Positions 35,182-42,477 of a stretch of 64,000 nt of DNA are shown piece by piece (the first letter of the stretch is position 1; the number at the start of each line of letters is the position of its first letter). The notes beneath the pieces were generated by a model. That model saw only the letters and a program-made list of their open reading frames with translations, was not told where the DNA came from and ran no database searches. Both the position numbers and the translations under genes were made by a program. The DNA is from JAXHLG01 sp034522495 (lineage in GTDB: Bacteria > Patescibacteriota > Minisyncoccia > Moranbacterales > DUUL01). The stretch covers positions 992,001-1,056,000 of the forward strand of contig JAXHLG010000002.1 of assembly GCA_034522495.1 (NCBI GenBank), written 5' to 3'.

Positions 35182-35203
35182 AGCCGGGAGAATTCCCGGC
35201 TTA
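35182..35203 (-). terminator. Hairpin downstream of the small Cys protein
   Basis: AAGCCGGGA/TCCCGGCTT stem with a 4-nt loop, 20 bp past the stop codon at 35223. On the minus strand it is followed by CGTCTTTGC, a poor T-run, so termination strength is uncertain. Confidence 0.5.
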
Positions 35204-35222
35204 ATGAATATATGTTGAAAAA

Positions 35223-35441
35223 TTAGCTTTTCAACGTTTTTTTGATTGCTTCCCTGCGACATCTGTCGCAGATAGTGTCTTTTTTCTTTCCATTGCCATT
35301 TCTTTTAGCTTCTTCAGAACGAAGCTTTTTCTCGTTTTTGCGGCAATCCCTTTCGTTGAAAGGCACTCCGCATAGGCCCTTGATGCTCTTGCGTTGGCCG
35401 CCATTGCTTTCCCTCATAACACTCCCGATCAAGCTTGCCAT
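35223..35441 (-). CDS. Small Lys/Arg-rich protein with Cys pairs
   Basis: 72 residues. AAGGAGG lies 7 nt before the ATG at 35441, which decides this start over an in-frame ATG at 35459. Basic, with GLCGVPFNERDC and TICDRC near the ends of the chain; the four Cys (C-x8-C and C-x2-C) could hold a zinc ion. A nucleic-acid-binding or ribosome-associated role is possible but unproven. No close neighbour in the same unit. Confidence 0.6.
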   Translation of the reverse strand: MASLIGSVMRESNGGQRKSIKGLCGVPFNERDCRKNEKKLRSEEAKRNGNGKKKDTICDRCRREAIKKTLKS

Positions 35442-35485
35442 AAAAAACCTCCTTGGCATGTTTTACCCAATTCCAAAAACCCAGC

Positions 35486-36031
35486 CTAACTTATAAAACC
35501 CTCTTTTTTTAAATAATCCATAACTTTTAAAGAACACTCCTCAGGCGCAGAATTTTCCGTTAGAATCTCCAGATCCGGATTTTGCGGAGCGTCGTAGGGA
35601 TCGGAGATGCCGGTGAAATTTTTGATTTCCCCCGCTCTGGCTCTTTTATACAAGCCTTTCACGTCCCTTTTTTCACAAACCTCCAAAGGGGTGTTGACAA
35701 ATATTTCAATGAACCCGGTTACATTTTTTCTCAATTCGTCCCTTTGATTTTTGTAGGGAGAAATGAAGGAGGCAATCACTCCCACTCCGTGTTTGGAAAG
35801 CAGATTGGAAACAAAGCCAATCCTGCGGATGTTTTCATCCCGATCTTCCTTGGAAAAAGTCAGCCCTTTGGTTAACGACTCCCGGACCACGTCCCCGTCC
35901 AGTCTTTCAATCCTGTTGCCGTTGGTTTTCAGCTGTTTGTAAACCTCGTCGGCAATAGTGCTTTTCCCCGCCCCGGAAAGGCCGGTGAACCACAAAACAA
36001 ACCCTTTCAGATTTTCGTTATATTTATTCAT
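35486..36031 (-). CDS. cysC: Adenylylsulfate (APS) kinase
   Basis: Phosphorylates APS to PAPS with ATP. P-loop GLSGAGKST at residues 17-25, then RLDGDVVRESLTKGLTFSKE and IRRIGFVSNLLSKHGV, the conserved APS-binding stretches, and KRDVKGLYKRARAGEI and FTGISDPYDAPQNPD near the end, all as in CysC. 181 residues is a standard stand-alone length. It overlaps the end of sat by 8 bp, so the two are translationally coupled: sulfate to APS to PAPS in one unit. Confidence 0.96.
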   Translation of the reverse strand: MNKYNENLKGFVLWFTGLSGAGKSTIADEVYKQLKTNGNRIERLDGDVVRESLTKGLTFSKEDRDENIRRIGFVSNLLSKHGVGVIASFISPYKNQRDELRKNVTGFIEIFVNTPLEVCEKRDVKGLYKRARAGEIKNFTGISDPYDAPQNPDLEILTENSAPEECSLKVMDYLKKEGFIS

Positions 36032-37115
36032 CTTCTACAAATATTTTCTTACGCTTAATTAAAAATTCATAAACCTCCGGCCGTAAAATATATTCCGGAG
36101 GCATTTCTTTTTTGCTCAAATACTCCCTGAGCTTGGTCCCGCTAAAATTTATTCTACTTTTTTCAGCGCTTTCGTCAATAAAACAATGATCATCTTTTGC
36201 GGAATCAAAAACTACTTCGGGAAATTTCAGTATCTCTATGCCCAATTCCCGCCTATCCAGGGTATCAAAAATTTTCTGCGCGTCAAACGGTCCGTAAAAA
36301 TCCCCCACTCCCGCGTGGTCCCGGCCGACAATAAAATGAGTGCAGCCGAAATTTCTTCTGATGATAGCGTGAAAAACCGCTTCTCGGGGGCCGGCGTAGC
36401 GCATTTCCAAGGGAAGCGCCGACAAAAGCGCTTTGCCCGGGGGGAAATTTTTTTTCAACATGACCTTATAGCTTTCAATAATAATCTCGTCCAAAAAGTC
36501 TCCCGGCTTCTTCCTGCCGATTACCGGATGAACCAGAACGCCGTCGGCAAACTCCAAAGCCTTCCTTTGAAGAAATTCATGCCCTCGGTGGGGAATGTTG
36601 CGCGTCTGAAAAGCGGCTACCGCGCTCCATCCTCTTTTTTTAAAATAACTCCTGGTTTCGTCCGGTTTTTTGAAAGCTTTTCCGCATAATTCTCTGCCCA
36701 AATCCCGAGTCAATTCCACCTCTCCGCCCAGCAAAAAATTTTTCATGGCATAAACCTTGGCCGCTCCCGGGTGTTCGAGGCTGGAGGTTTTAAAGACTTG
36801 CTTGGCAAAAAAATCTTTATCAAACCGAAAGGCTTCCGGCTTTTTCAAGAATCCCAATTTTTTTCCATCCGGGCCGATCAAGACAGCCTTTTCTTTTCCG
36901 TTAATTTTTTCCGCGGTTTCTTTGTCCACGTCAAGAACAATGGGAATAGACCAAATTTCTCCACTTTTCAACCGCATGTGTTTCAACACCGAAACAAAAT
37001 CGGCTTCCCGGAGAAAGCCTTTGAGCGGGCGATAAGCTCCGCTTTTGATGTTGAGAACATCTTTTGTTCTCTCCAGGTCCAAAACTATGGACTCGCAACT
37101 TTTTTCTTTTTCCAT
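36024..37115 (-). CDS. sat: Sulfate adenylyltransferase (ATP sulfurylase)
   Basis: Activates sulfate with ATP to APS. The ATP/sulfate site FQTRNIPHRGHE (169-180) and GRDHAGVGDFYGP from residue 264 are the two hallmark motifs of the homomeric Sat/MET3 family. 363 residues, close to the archaeal/bacterial Sat size and without an APS-kinase-like tail. First gene of the sat-cysC pair; cysQ lies 385 bp upstream on the same strand, with a repeat element between. Confidence 0.96.
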   Translation of the reverse strand: MEKEKSCESIVLDLERTKDVLNIKSGAYRPLKGFLREADFVSVLKHMRLKSGEIWSIPIVLDVDKETAEKINGKEKAVLIGPDGKKLGFLKKPEAFRFDKDFFAKQVFKTSSLEHPGAAKVYAMKNFLLGGEVELTRDLGRELCGKAFKKPDETRSYFKKRGWSAVAAFQTRNIPHRGHEFLQRKALEFADGVLVHPVIGRKKPGDFLDEIIIESYKVMLKKNFPPGKALLSALPLEMRYAGPREAVFHAIIRRNFGCTHFIVGRDHAGVGDFYGPFDAQKIFDTLDRRELGIEILKFPEVVFDSAKDDHCFIDESAEKSRINFSGTKLREYLSKKEMPPEYILRPEVYEFLIKRKKIFVEDE

Positions 37116-37500
37116 TTTTTATGTTATGGGAATTAAGCAGTTGCATTTTATTAATTCAGGAATTACGCGATTGCGCTTCTACAGCGCCGAGAGCAAAGCA
37201 AGGCTTGGTTTTATGCGCACATTCCTTTTCATCTTGTGAAGATACGCTTGAAAGAAAAACAATTAGCTTCTAAAATCTTTTTTCGAGCGAATGCAAAAAC
37301 CGAACCTTGCTTTGCTCTCTTTGATATAAATAATTTAGCAAGCAAGAAGCTTAACCGCGTAATTACTATAATTATCAGACTAATTCAATAACCTAAGATT
37401 CATAGACCAAGGTTCAGTCCTGGGAATAATTTGTTGGCATTCGGAAAACCCGGTTTTGCTTATTCCTTGTTCCTTGCCGCTTGCTCCTTGCTACTTGCTC
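37116..37500. repeat. Inverted-repeat element R4, long copy
   Basis: The gap holds an element of about 215 bp (37150-37366): outer arms TCAGGAATTACGCGATTGCG (37156 on) and AGCTTAACCGCGTAATTACT, and inner arms GAGAGCAAAGCAAGG and CCTTGCTTTGCTCTC, exact reverse complements. It shares a 21-nt identical end with 5993-6013. No gene in the gap. Confidence 0.7.
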
Positions 37501-38289
37501 CTATTCAAGCTCCCGCAAGACCGATTCATGAAAACGGCCATTGCTGGCAACAATTCCTTCTTTCAAGTAGGGTTCATTTTTGTTGTATTGAATTTTTCGA
37601 CCCCTCTTGTCTGTCACTTCCCCGCCGGCCTCTTCCAGAATGATCTCCGGCGCGCATAAATCCCATTCCCCCATCCCGCTGCCGGTGTTGAGGAAAAGCT
37701 CCGCCTCTCCTTTGGCAATAAGGCCAATTTTGATGCCATTGCTGCCGACTTTCTTCATTTTATTGATTCCCAGCTTCTGAGAAATTTGCTCATCTTCCGG
37801 CTTTAGGTGGTTGCGGCTCACCACCATTCTGGCTTTTTTGGAGTCGTCAATAGAGGTGGTTTCCAGTTTTTCAGATTGATTAGCGCCGATTTCCAAGAAA
37901 GCTCCTTTGCCTTTTTCCGACCAATAAAGCTCGCCGGTTGCCGGCAGATAAACAGCGCCCAGCGCCGGACGGCCGTTTTCGGCCAACGCCGCCATAACGG
38001 AAAACTCGCCGGTTTCCTGAACAAAATCCATGGTGCCGTCCAAGGGGTCTATGATCCAAACTTTGCCGATTTTAAGCCGGTCAAGATCATCTTCGTTTTC
38101 TTCGGAAAGTATCGGGTATCCCGCGCCGGCCAAATTTTCGCACAAAATCTTATTGGAAGCCAAATCAGCCTCGGTCAAAGGGCTTTCGTCTTTCTTGTAT
38201 TCCACTTTGGCTTCCTTTTTTTTGTAATACCGCAAGGCTGCGTCTCCCGCCTCCTTGACCGCCTTTTTTAGCAAATTTAGGTCGTTCAT
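37501..38289 (-). CDS. cysQ: 3'(2'),5'-bisphosphate nucleotidase, CysQ-like
   Basis: Inositol-monophosphatase-fold enzyme of the FIG superfamily. Seen: SPLTEADLASNKILCENL (metal Asp), ILSEEN (metal Glu), WIIDPLDGTMDFVQ (metal-binding DPxDGTxxF), and GSGMGEWDLCAPEIILEEAGG (second WDxxA motif). CysQ recycles PAP, the by-product of PAPS use. The start at 38289 is preferred: AGAGGCG lies before it, unlike the ATG at 38316. The sat-cysC unit next door supports a PAP/PAPS role rather than inositol phosphate. Confidence 0.88.
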   Translation of the reverse strand: MNDLNLLKKAVKEAGDAALRYYKKKEAKVEYKKDESPLTEADLASNKILCENLAGAGYPILSEENEDDLDRLKIGKVWIIDPLDGTMDFVQETGEFSVMAALAENGRPALGAVYLPATGELYWSEKGKGAFLEIGANQSEKLETTSIDDSKKARMVVSRNHLKPEDEQISQKLGINKMKKVGSNGIKIGLIAKGEAELFLNTGSGMGEWDLCAPEIILEEAGGEVTDKRGRKIQYNKNEPYLKEGIVASNGRFHESVLRELE

Positions 38290-38408
38290 ATATAATCGCC
38301 TCTTTAATTTCGACAAAATTAATTTGAACTAGAAAAATGAACAAAACACAAATTCCAATGAACAAATAATACACAAAACACATTTCCAAAAACACAAACA
38401 CAAGTAAT

Positions 38409-38457
38409 TTTGTGACTAGTGACTAGTGACTAGTCATCGGTCATCGGTCATCAAAAC
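38409..38457. repeat. GTGACTA heptamer array
   Basis: GTGACTAGTGACTAGTGACT then TCATCGGTCATCGGTCATC: two back-to-back 7-nt arrays, related to the R8 arms near 13590. An AACAATGA/AACAATGG octamer run follows at 38482-38505. Confidence 0.7.
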
Positions 38458-38571
38458 AATTTTCTTAATTTCCTAACAATTCAACAATGAAACAATGGAA
38501 CAATTTCTATAAATCTCAACCGTATTTCAATTTATATCCACCATATATCAACCATATATCTCACTATAAGT

Positions 38572-39105
38572 TTATCTATCCTTCCCAATCTCCAATATCT
38601 TTTTCTCTTCTTCCGACTGGGGTTTGCTTTTAATCGCGTCAATTTTTTTCGTCAAAGCTTTGTCGATTTTCTCCAAAACCTTGAAGGGGTGGGATTTGTG
38701 ATAGTTGGCGGCAAATTCCATAAAAATCTTTTTTTGAATATTTTCCGGCATTTCTTCTTTAAGCTCGGTTATTAGGGTGTCAGGCGCGAAAAGATAAATT
38801 TCCGAGCAACCTTCCAGCTGCTCTCGATGATTTTTCAAAAAATCCTTGAGCTTTTGAAAAAAATCTCTTTTTATATCACCATCCTTTATTTCGCCAACAG
38901 TTCCGGCTCTTATCGTTCCCACATTTTTGCCTCTGCTCATGAAAAATCCTTCTTTGTCGGAATACCTGGGATTTTCCACTTCAAAACTTTCCAGTTTTTC
39001 AACACTCCCTTGGTAGGCTCTGTAAAGCTCCAGCCCGTGCTTGGCCGAAACGATAATCAAGGCTTCCTTGATGTTGAACTGGGGCAGGTCTTTAGATATT
39101 TGCAT
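38572..39105 (-). CDS. Host-attachment/baeRF-like protein (tentative)
   Basis: 177 residues, soluble. EALIIVSAKHGLELYRAYQG and LIITELKEEMPENIQKKIFM-type segments (SEIYLFAPDTLITELKEEM) with a final LTKKIDAIK helix recall the eRF1-domain-2-like bacterial proteins annotated as host attachment proteins, but the match is from memory and weak. No catalytic GGQ motif. Single-gene unit, 466 bp gap to its 39.4-kb neighbour. Treat the function as unknown. Confidence 0.6.
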   Translation of the reverse strand: MQISKDLPQFNIKEALIIVSAKHGLELYRAYQGSVEKLESFEVENPRYSDKEGFFMSRGKNVGTIRAGTVGEIKDGDIKRDFFQKLKDFLKNHREQLEGCSEIYLFAPDTLITELKEEMPENIQKKIFMEFAANYHKSHPFKVLEKIDKALTKKIDAIKSKPQSEEEKKILEIGKDR

Positions 39106-39159
39106 GTTTATTTATTTGCTTAATGTTTAGTCATCATTCAATACGAAAAAATAATAAAC

Positions 39160-39298
39160 TTAATTCAGTGATGTTACGCACTTGCTGTTTATTTAGCCTA
39201 ATTTGGATATATTTATCAACTCTTGCTAAAGAGGTTCAGTCTCTTTAAGAGGCTGAACCTCTACCCGAAGCAATTGCTTAACATCAGCTAATTCAGTC
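39160..39298. repeat. Imperfect inverted-repeat element, possible third R4 relative
   Basis: AATTCAGTGATGTTACGCAC...TTGCT at the left mirrors GCTTAACATCAGCTAATTCA at the right with mismatches. The centre holds AGAGGTTCAG (39230-39239) and CTGAACCTCT (39253-39262), an exact 10-bp inverted pair. Confidence 0.5.
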
Positions 39299-39480
39299 TT
39301 TTTTTTATTGTACCTTTTTTGGAAAAATAAGCAAATTTAAATATCATTGCCCCATTGTTTCATTGTTTTTTAGATGGAATGTCCAACTTTTACCGCATTG
39401 AGATTATACGTGGCGGATCAATTCATCTGTTTTCTCGCAAATCTGCAAACCAAGAACGAGCCGGCGCACAAATCCTTTCA

Positions 39481-39521
39481 CTATAAAGAAAAGGGGGCTT
39501 GATCGAGTTTGACCAAGCCCC
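39481..39521 (-). terminator. Terminator of the candidate small RNA
   Basis: On the minus strand GGGGCTTG/CAAGCCCC (extended past one mismatch) forms the stem, followed by CTTTTCTTTAT. Confidence 0.75.
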
Positions 39522-39670
39522 TATATATAGACAGTCCGAGAGGAAAATTCCCCGGGAGGAAAATTCCCCGGACTGATGCCGGCATGATATGCCGCTAAAA
39601 ATTAATGGGCTCAAAAGGAGGAGGTTTTTTGGAGGTTTGCCCAAAAATTTTGCCGACATATCATCCAGCT
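39484..39670 (-). ncRNA. Candidate structured small RNA with C-rich loops
   Basis: About 187 nt between a good minus-strand promoter and an intrinsic terminator, with no convincing ORF. It carries ACCTCC, ACCTCCTCC, TTTTCCTCCC and TTTTCCTCTC, i.e. several anti-ribosome-site-like CCTCC stretches. CAGTCCG...CGGACTG closes a domain holding two copies of GGGGAATTTTCCTC. It could be a regulatory RNA that binds ribosome sites. No Rfam family recognised; the 6S, SRP and RNase P RNAs do not fit. Confidence 0.5.
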
Positions 39671-39676
39671 TATGCC

Positions 39677-39704
39677 ACTATAACTTATTTTGATTTGCTG
39701 TCAA
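39677..39704 (-). promoter_or_regulatory. Promoter of the candidate small RNA
   Basis: Minus strand: TTGACA (39704-39699), 16-nt spacer, TATAGT (39682-39677). A plus-strand TATACT at 39724-39729 could start ispG transcription from the same intergenic region. Confidence 0.7.
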
Positions 39705-39830
39705 GAGTCCTTGTTCTTCTTGTTATACTCCTCCTTGCTTGCTTTGTGATTTATCCGCCTTGCCAGAAGGAAGCTCTTGATTTAGAATATATTTACCAAA
39801 GTTGTAAGTCATTAAAAATAACGGAATCAA

Positions 39831-40886
39831 ATGCATAAAGCGAAGCAAACCAGAACGGTAAAGGTGGGAAATCTTAAGCTGGGTGGAAAAAATCCGGTGA
39901 GAGTACAGTCCATGTGCGACACGGACACCAGGGACGCGAAAGGCACTATCAATCAAATTCAGGAATTGGAAAAGGCCGGCTGTGAAATCATCCGGGTAGC
40001 CGTTCCGGATATGGAAGCCGCCAAAGTTTTGGGGAAGATCAAGAAACAAATTCGCATTCCCCTGGTAGCCGACATCCATTTTGATTACCGGCTGGCTTTG
40101 GAGTCTATTGCCCAAGGCGTGGATAAGGTTCGAATCAATCCCGGCAATATTGGATCGGAAGAAAAAGTTAGAAAAGTAGTCGAAGCTTGCCGGGCGAAAA
40201 AGGTGCCGATCCGAATCGGGGTCAACGGGGGATCTTTGGAAAAGAACCTCTTAGAAAAATACGGGCAAACGCCTGAGGCGGCTGTGGAGTCGGCCATGAG
40301 GCATGTCCGGATTCTGGAGAAGCTGAACTTTTTTGATATCTTAATTTCCATTAAATTCAGCGACGTTAGGCCCATGATAGAATCTTACCGGCTGTTGTCC
40401 CAAAAGGTTGACTACCCTCTTCACTTGGGAGTAACTCATGCCGGAACCAAAACCGTAGGCACTATAAAAAATTCCATCGGCATCGGAACTCTCCTGGAAG
40501 AAGGCATCGGCGCCACCTTGCGGGTTTCCTTGACCGCCCCGCTGGAAGAAGAAGTCAAGGTGGGATGGAATATCTTGGAGGCGTTGGACTTAAGAAAAAG
40601 GGGGCCTAAATTAATCACTTGCCCCACCTGCGGGAGAACGGAAATCGACCTAATGACTTTGGCCGAAGAGGTGGAAAAAGAATTGCAGAAAATAAAAAAA
40701 CCCATCACGGTAGCGGTAATGGGATGCGTAGTCAACGGCCCCGGCGAGGCCAAGGAAGCCGACGCAGGCATAGCCGGAGGCCGAGGCAAGGGCGCCGTCT
40801 TTTCCAAGGGAAAGATAATCAAAACAGTCCCGGAGGAAGAGCTCCTGCCGGCCTTGCTGGAAGAGATCAAAAGACTGGAAAAATAA
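39831..40886 (+). CDS. ispG: 4-hydroxy-3-methylbut-2-enyl diphosphate synthase
   Basis: Iron-sulfur enzyme of the MEP isoprenoid pathway, converting MEcPP to HMBPP. The TIM-barrel start KVGNLKLGGKNPVRVQSM and ADIHFDYRLALES, and the C-terminal [4Fe-4S] site CPTCGRTEIDL (Cys264, Cys267) with MGCVVNGPGEAKEAD (Cys near 299) are clear. 351 residues, the short bacterial form. No other MEP gene is in the window, so it is a scattered pathway gene that feeds undecaprenyl phosphate for wall and glycan synthesis. Confidence 0.97.
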   Translation: MHKAKQTRTVKVGNLKLGGKNPVRVQSMCDTDTRDAKGTINQIQELEKAGCEIIRVAVPDMEAAKVLGKIKKQIRIPLVADIHFDYRLALESIAQGVDKVRINPGNIGSEEKVRKVVEACRAKKVPIRIGVNGGSLEKNLLEKYGQTPEAAVESAMRHVRILEKLNFFDILISIKFSDVRPMIESYRLLSQKVDYPLHLGVTHAGTKTVGTIKNSIGIGTLLEEGIGATLRVSLTAPLEEEVKVGWNILEALDLRKRGPKLITCPTCGRTEIDLMTLAEEVEKELQKIKKPITVAVMGCVVNGPGEAKEADAGIAGGRGKGAVFSKGKIIKTVPEEELLPALLEEIKRLEK

Positions 40887-40906
40887 TCAGGCTTCCAAAA
40901 TAAACG

Positions 40907-40937
40907 TAAAAACCGCTTCATTGGAGGCGGTTTTGTG
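40907..40937 (+). terminator. Terminator after ispG
   Basis: AAAACCGC...GCGGTTTT hairpin, 20 bp past the stop codon, followed by GTGTTTGTG. Confidence 0.75.
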
Positions 40938-41130
40938 TTTGTGAAGAAATAATGAAATAAAATTTATACAAGCAATGTAGAATATATACTTACCCAAAAT
41001 ACAACTTTTTTCAAACATCAAGAAAATTATGTAGGGTAAAAGTACATAAAAATAAACCAAAAAAATGAAATCGCAAAACAACGCTTATTTCAATCTTAAT
41101 GTGAACGGTTTTAAAAGTTTTCATCAAAAG

Positions 41131-41160
41131 AAAGCTGCTGATTTAAAGCAGTCTTTTTTT
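41131..41160 (+). terminator. Leader terminator before the first TGN-repeat gene
   Basis: AAAG.CTGCT with AGCAG.CTTT forms a hairpin followed by TTTTTTT, in the leader about 35 bp before the start at 41194. It sits inside an in-frame extension (from an ATG at 41065), so a leader attenuator is likely and the upstream start unlikely. Confidence 0.55.
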
Positions 41161-41193
41161 ATAAAAATTCAAAAAAGAAAGGGGGTGATAAGA

Positions 41194-41751
41194 ATGAAAA
41201 AATACATAGGTTTAGGCGTGTTTGCGTTGGCATTTTCCGTAATGGTGCTTCCGGCTTTTGCTGAAGGACACAGGGGAAACCGCGGAAACGACGAACTGGA
41301 AGTTAAGAACTACAATCGAGCTTACATCACTAACAACGTAGATAGCGAGAGCAACACTGGTTATAACGAGGCTAACCGCAATGCCGGCATAGGAAGAATA
41401 ACCACCGGAAACGCTGTTGCTGACTCCCTCTCCAATACCACAGCTAACGAGAATAGAACAGTGATAGAGTGCACTGACTGTTTAATGGGTATCGACAAGA
41501 TGGAAGTCAAAAACTCAAACAGCATTCGCGTAAAGAATGACGTAGAAGCCGATGCCGACACCGGTAACAATGAAGCTAACAGTAATAAAAGTGTTACAGT
41601 GACTTACAAGAAAAAGTCATGTCGCGGAAATTACCATAGACCCAGCAAAGTGATTGAAACTGAAGGAAGAGGAGTCATTGAGACCGGAAACGCTCAATCG
41701 GTTGCTACCGCCTTTACGACGGTTAACTCAAATATTACCCGTATAAGGTAA
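41194..41751 (+). CDS. Exported TGN-repeat protein 1
   Basis: 185 residues with a clean signal peptide (MKKYIGLGVFALAFSVMVLP, cleavage near AFA-EG). Ribosome site GGGGGTG 7 nt before the ATG decides this start. The mature chain repeats a pattern seen twice: VDSESNTGYNEANRN...ITTGNAVADSLSN and VEADADTGNNEANSN...IETGNAQSVATAF. Such regular Asn/Gly/Thr/Ala spacing suggests stacked beta turns, as in solenoid or curli-like surface proteins. Cys pair in ECTDCL. First gene of a three-gene plus-strand cassette. Family not recognised. Confidence 0.8.
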   Translation: MKKYIGLGVFALAFSVMVLPAFAEGHRGNRGNDELEVKNYNRAYITNNVDSESNTGYNEANRNAGIGRITTGNAVADSLSNTTANENRTVIECTDCLMGIDKMEVKNSNSIRVKNDVEADADTGNNEANSNKSVTVTYKKKSCRGNYHRPSKVIETEGRGVIETGNAQSVATAFTTVNSNITRIR

Positions 41752-41767
41752 TTTTTTTGAGCAATCA

Positions 41768-41796
41768 GGAAACCGGGGGGCTCCCCCCCGGTTTCC
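41768..41796 (+). terminator. Perfect 13-bp G+C hairpin between TGN-repeat genes 1 and 2
   Basis: GGAAACCGGGGGG/CCCCCCGGTTTCC around CTC, then CTGCCG without a T-run. Probably a 3'-end or processing hairpin within the cassette. Confidence 0.6.
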
Positions 41797-41821
41797 CTGC
41801 CGAAACTAATTTAACAATAAC

Positions 41822-42376
41822 ATGAAATTTAACATTAAAAAAGCAATAGGATTAAAAATATTAATACTTCTTCTTTTGTGGGGATGGCCGATTTTATTTT
41901 TTCCCGCCTTGAGCGTTTCCGCTGATTCGGTTTTTATAGAAAACTCCGTTAAGTCTTCTTCCAACACAGGAAATAACTCGACTGAAGAAACGGGATTTTC
42001 CATAAAAACCGGCAAAGCTGACAGCAAAAGCAGCTCTCAAATAGATATCAATAGCAGTTCCGACGCGGAAGTAAAAATCAAAACCGAATCCAAGGCAAAC
42101 GAAGAAGAGGCAAGATTGGAGGTAAATGAAAAAATGCAAAATCTCCCCTCCGCGTTCCAAAAAAAGCAAACCCATGAAACCGAGGGAACCAAAGCTAAAG
42201 CGGAGATAACAGTCCAAAAGGAAAGCGGCACCGACTCTGCTGCACCCGAAAGAGAGCGCTTCAAGAAGCAACCGGAGGAGTCAGCTAACTTGTTCAGTTT
42301 TTTAAATATCCTGGGTAAATCCTTCTCTTCTCTGGCAAATAGTATTACATCAAAGATCAGTTTATTTTTTTCTTAA
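41822..42376 (+). CDS. Exported TGN-repeat protein 2
   Basis: 184 residues. Signal peptide (LKILILLLLWGWPILFFPAL, cleavage near SVSA-DS), then a single repeat motif VKSSSNTGNNSTEETGFSIK with TGKADSKSSS, and a long Glu/Lys-rich, low-complexity central part that ends in a hydrophobic tail (FLNILGKSFSSLANSITS). Shares the SNTGNN and TGxA motifs with its neighbours at 41194 and 42478, from which it is separated by only 70 and 101 bp. Likely part of one surface structure. Confidence 0.75.
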   Translation: MKFNIKKAIGLKILILLLLWGWPILFFPALSVSADSVFIENSVKSSSNTGNNSTEETGFSIKTGKADSKSSSQIDINSSSDAEVKIKTESKANEEEARLEVNEKMQNLPSAFQKKQTHETEGTKAKAEITVQKESGTDSAAPERERFKKQPEESANLFSFLNILGKSFSSLANSITSKISLFFS

Positions 42377-42477
42377 ATATGGGAGCTGAGCGATTGAAAC
42401 GGAAACGCGAATCCGCATAAAACCAAGTTTTGTTTTAATCTTAATACTAAATCACTTAATTCTTCAAAACAATAAAA

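Noticed and set aside
39423..39659. 78-residue minus-strand ORF over the candidate small RNA
   Set aside because: It runs through the terminator hairpin and repeats, has no family match and a weak ribosome site; the RNA reading explains the region better.
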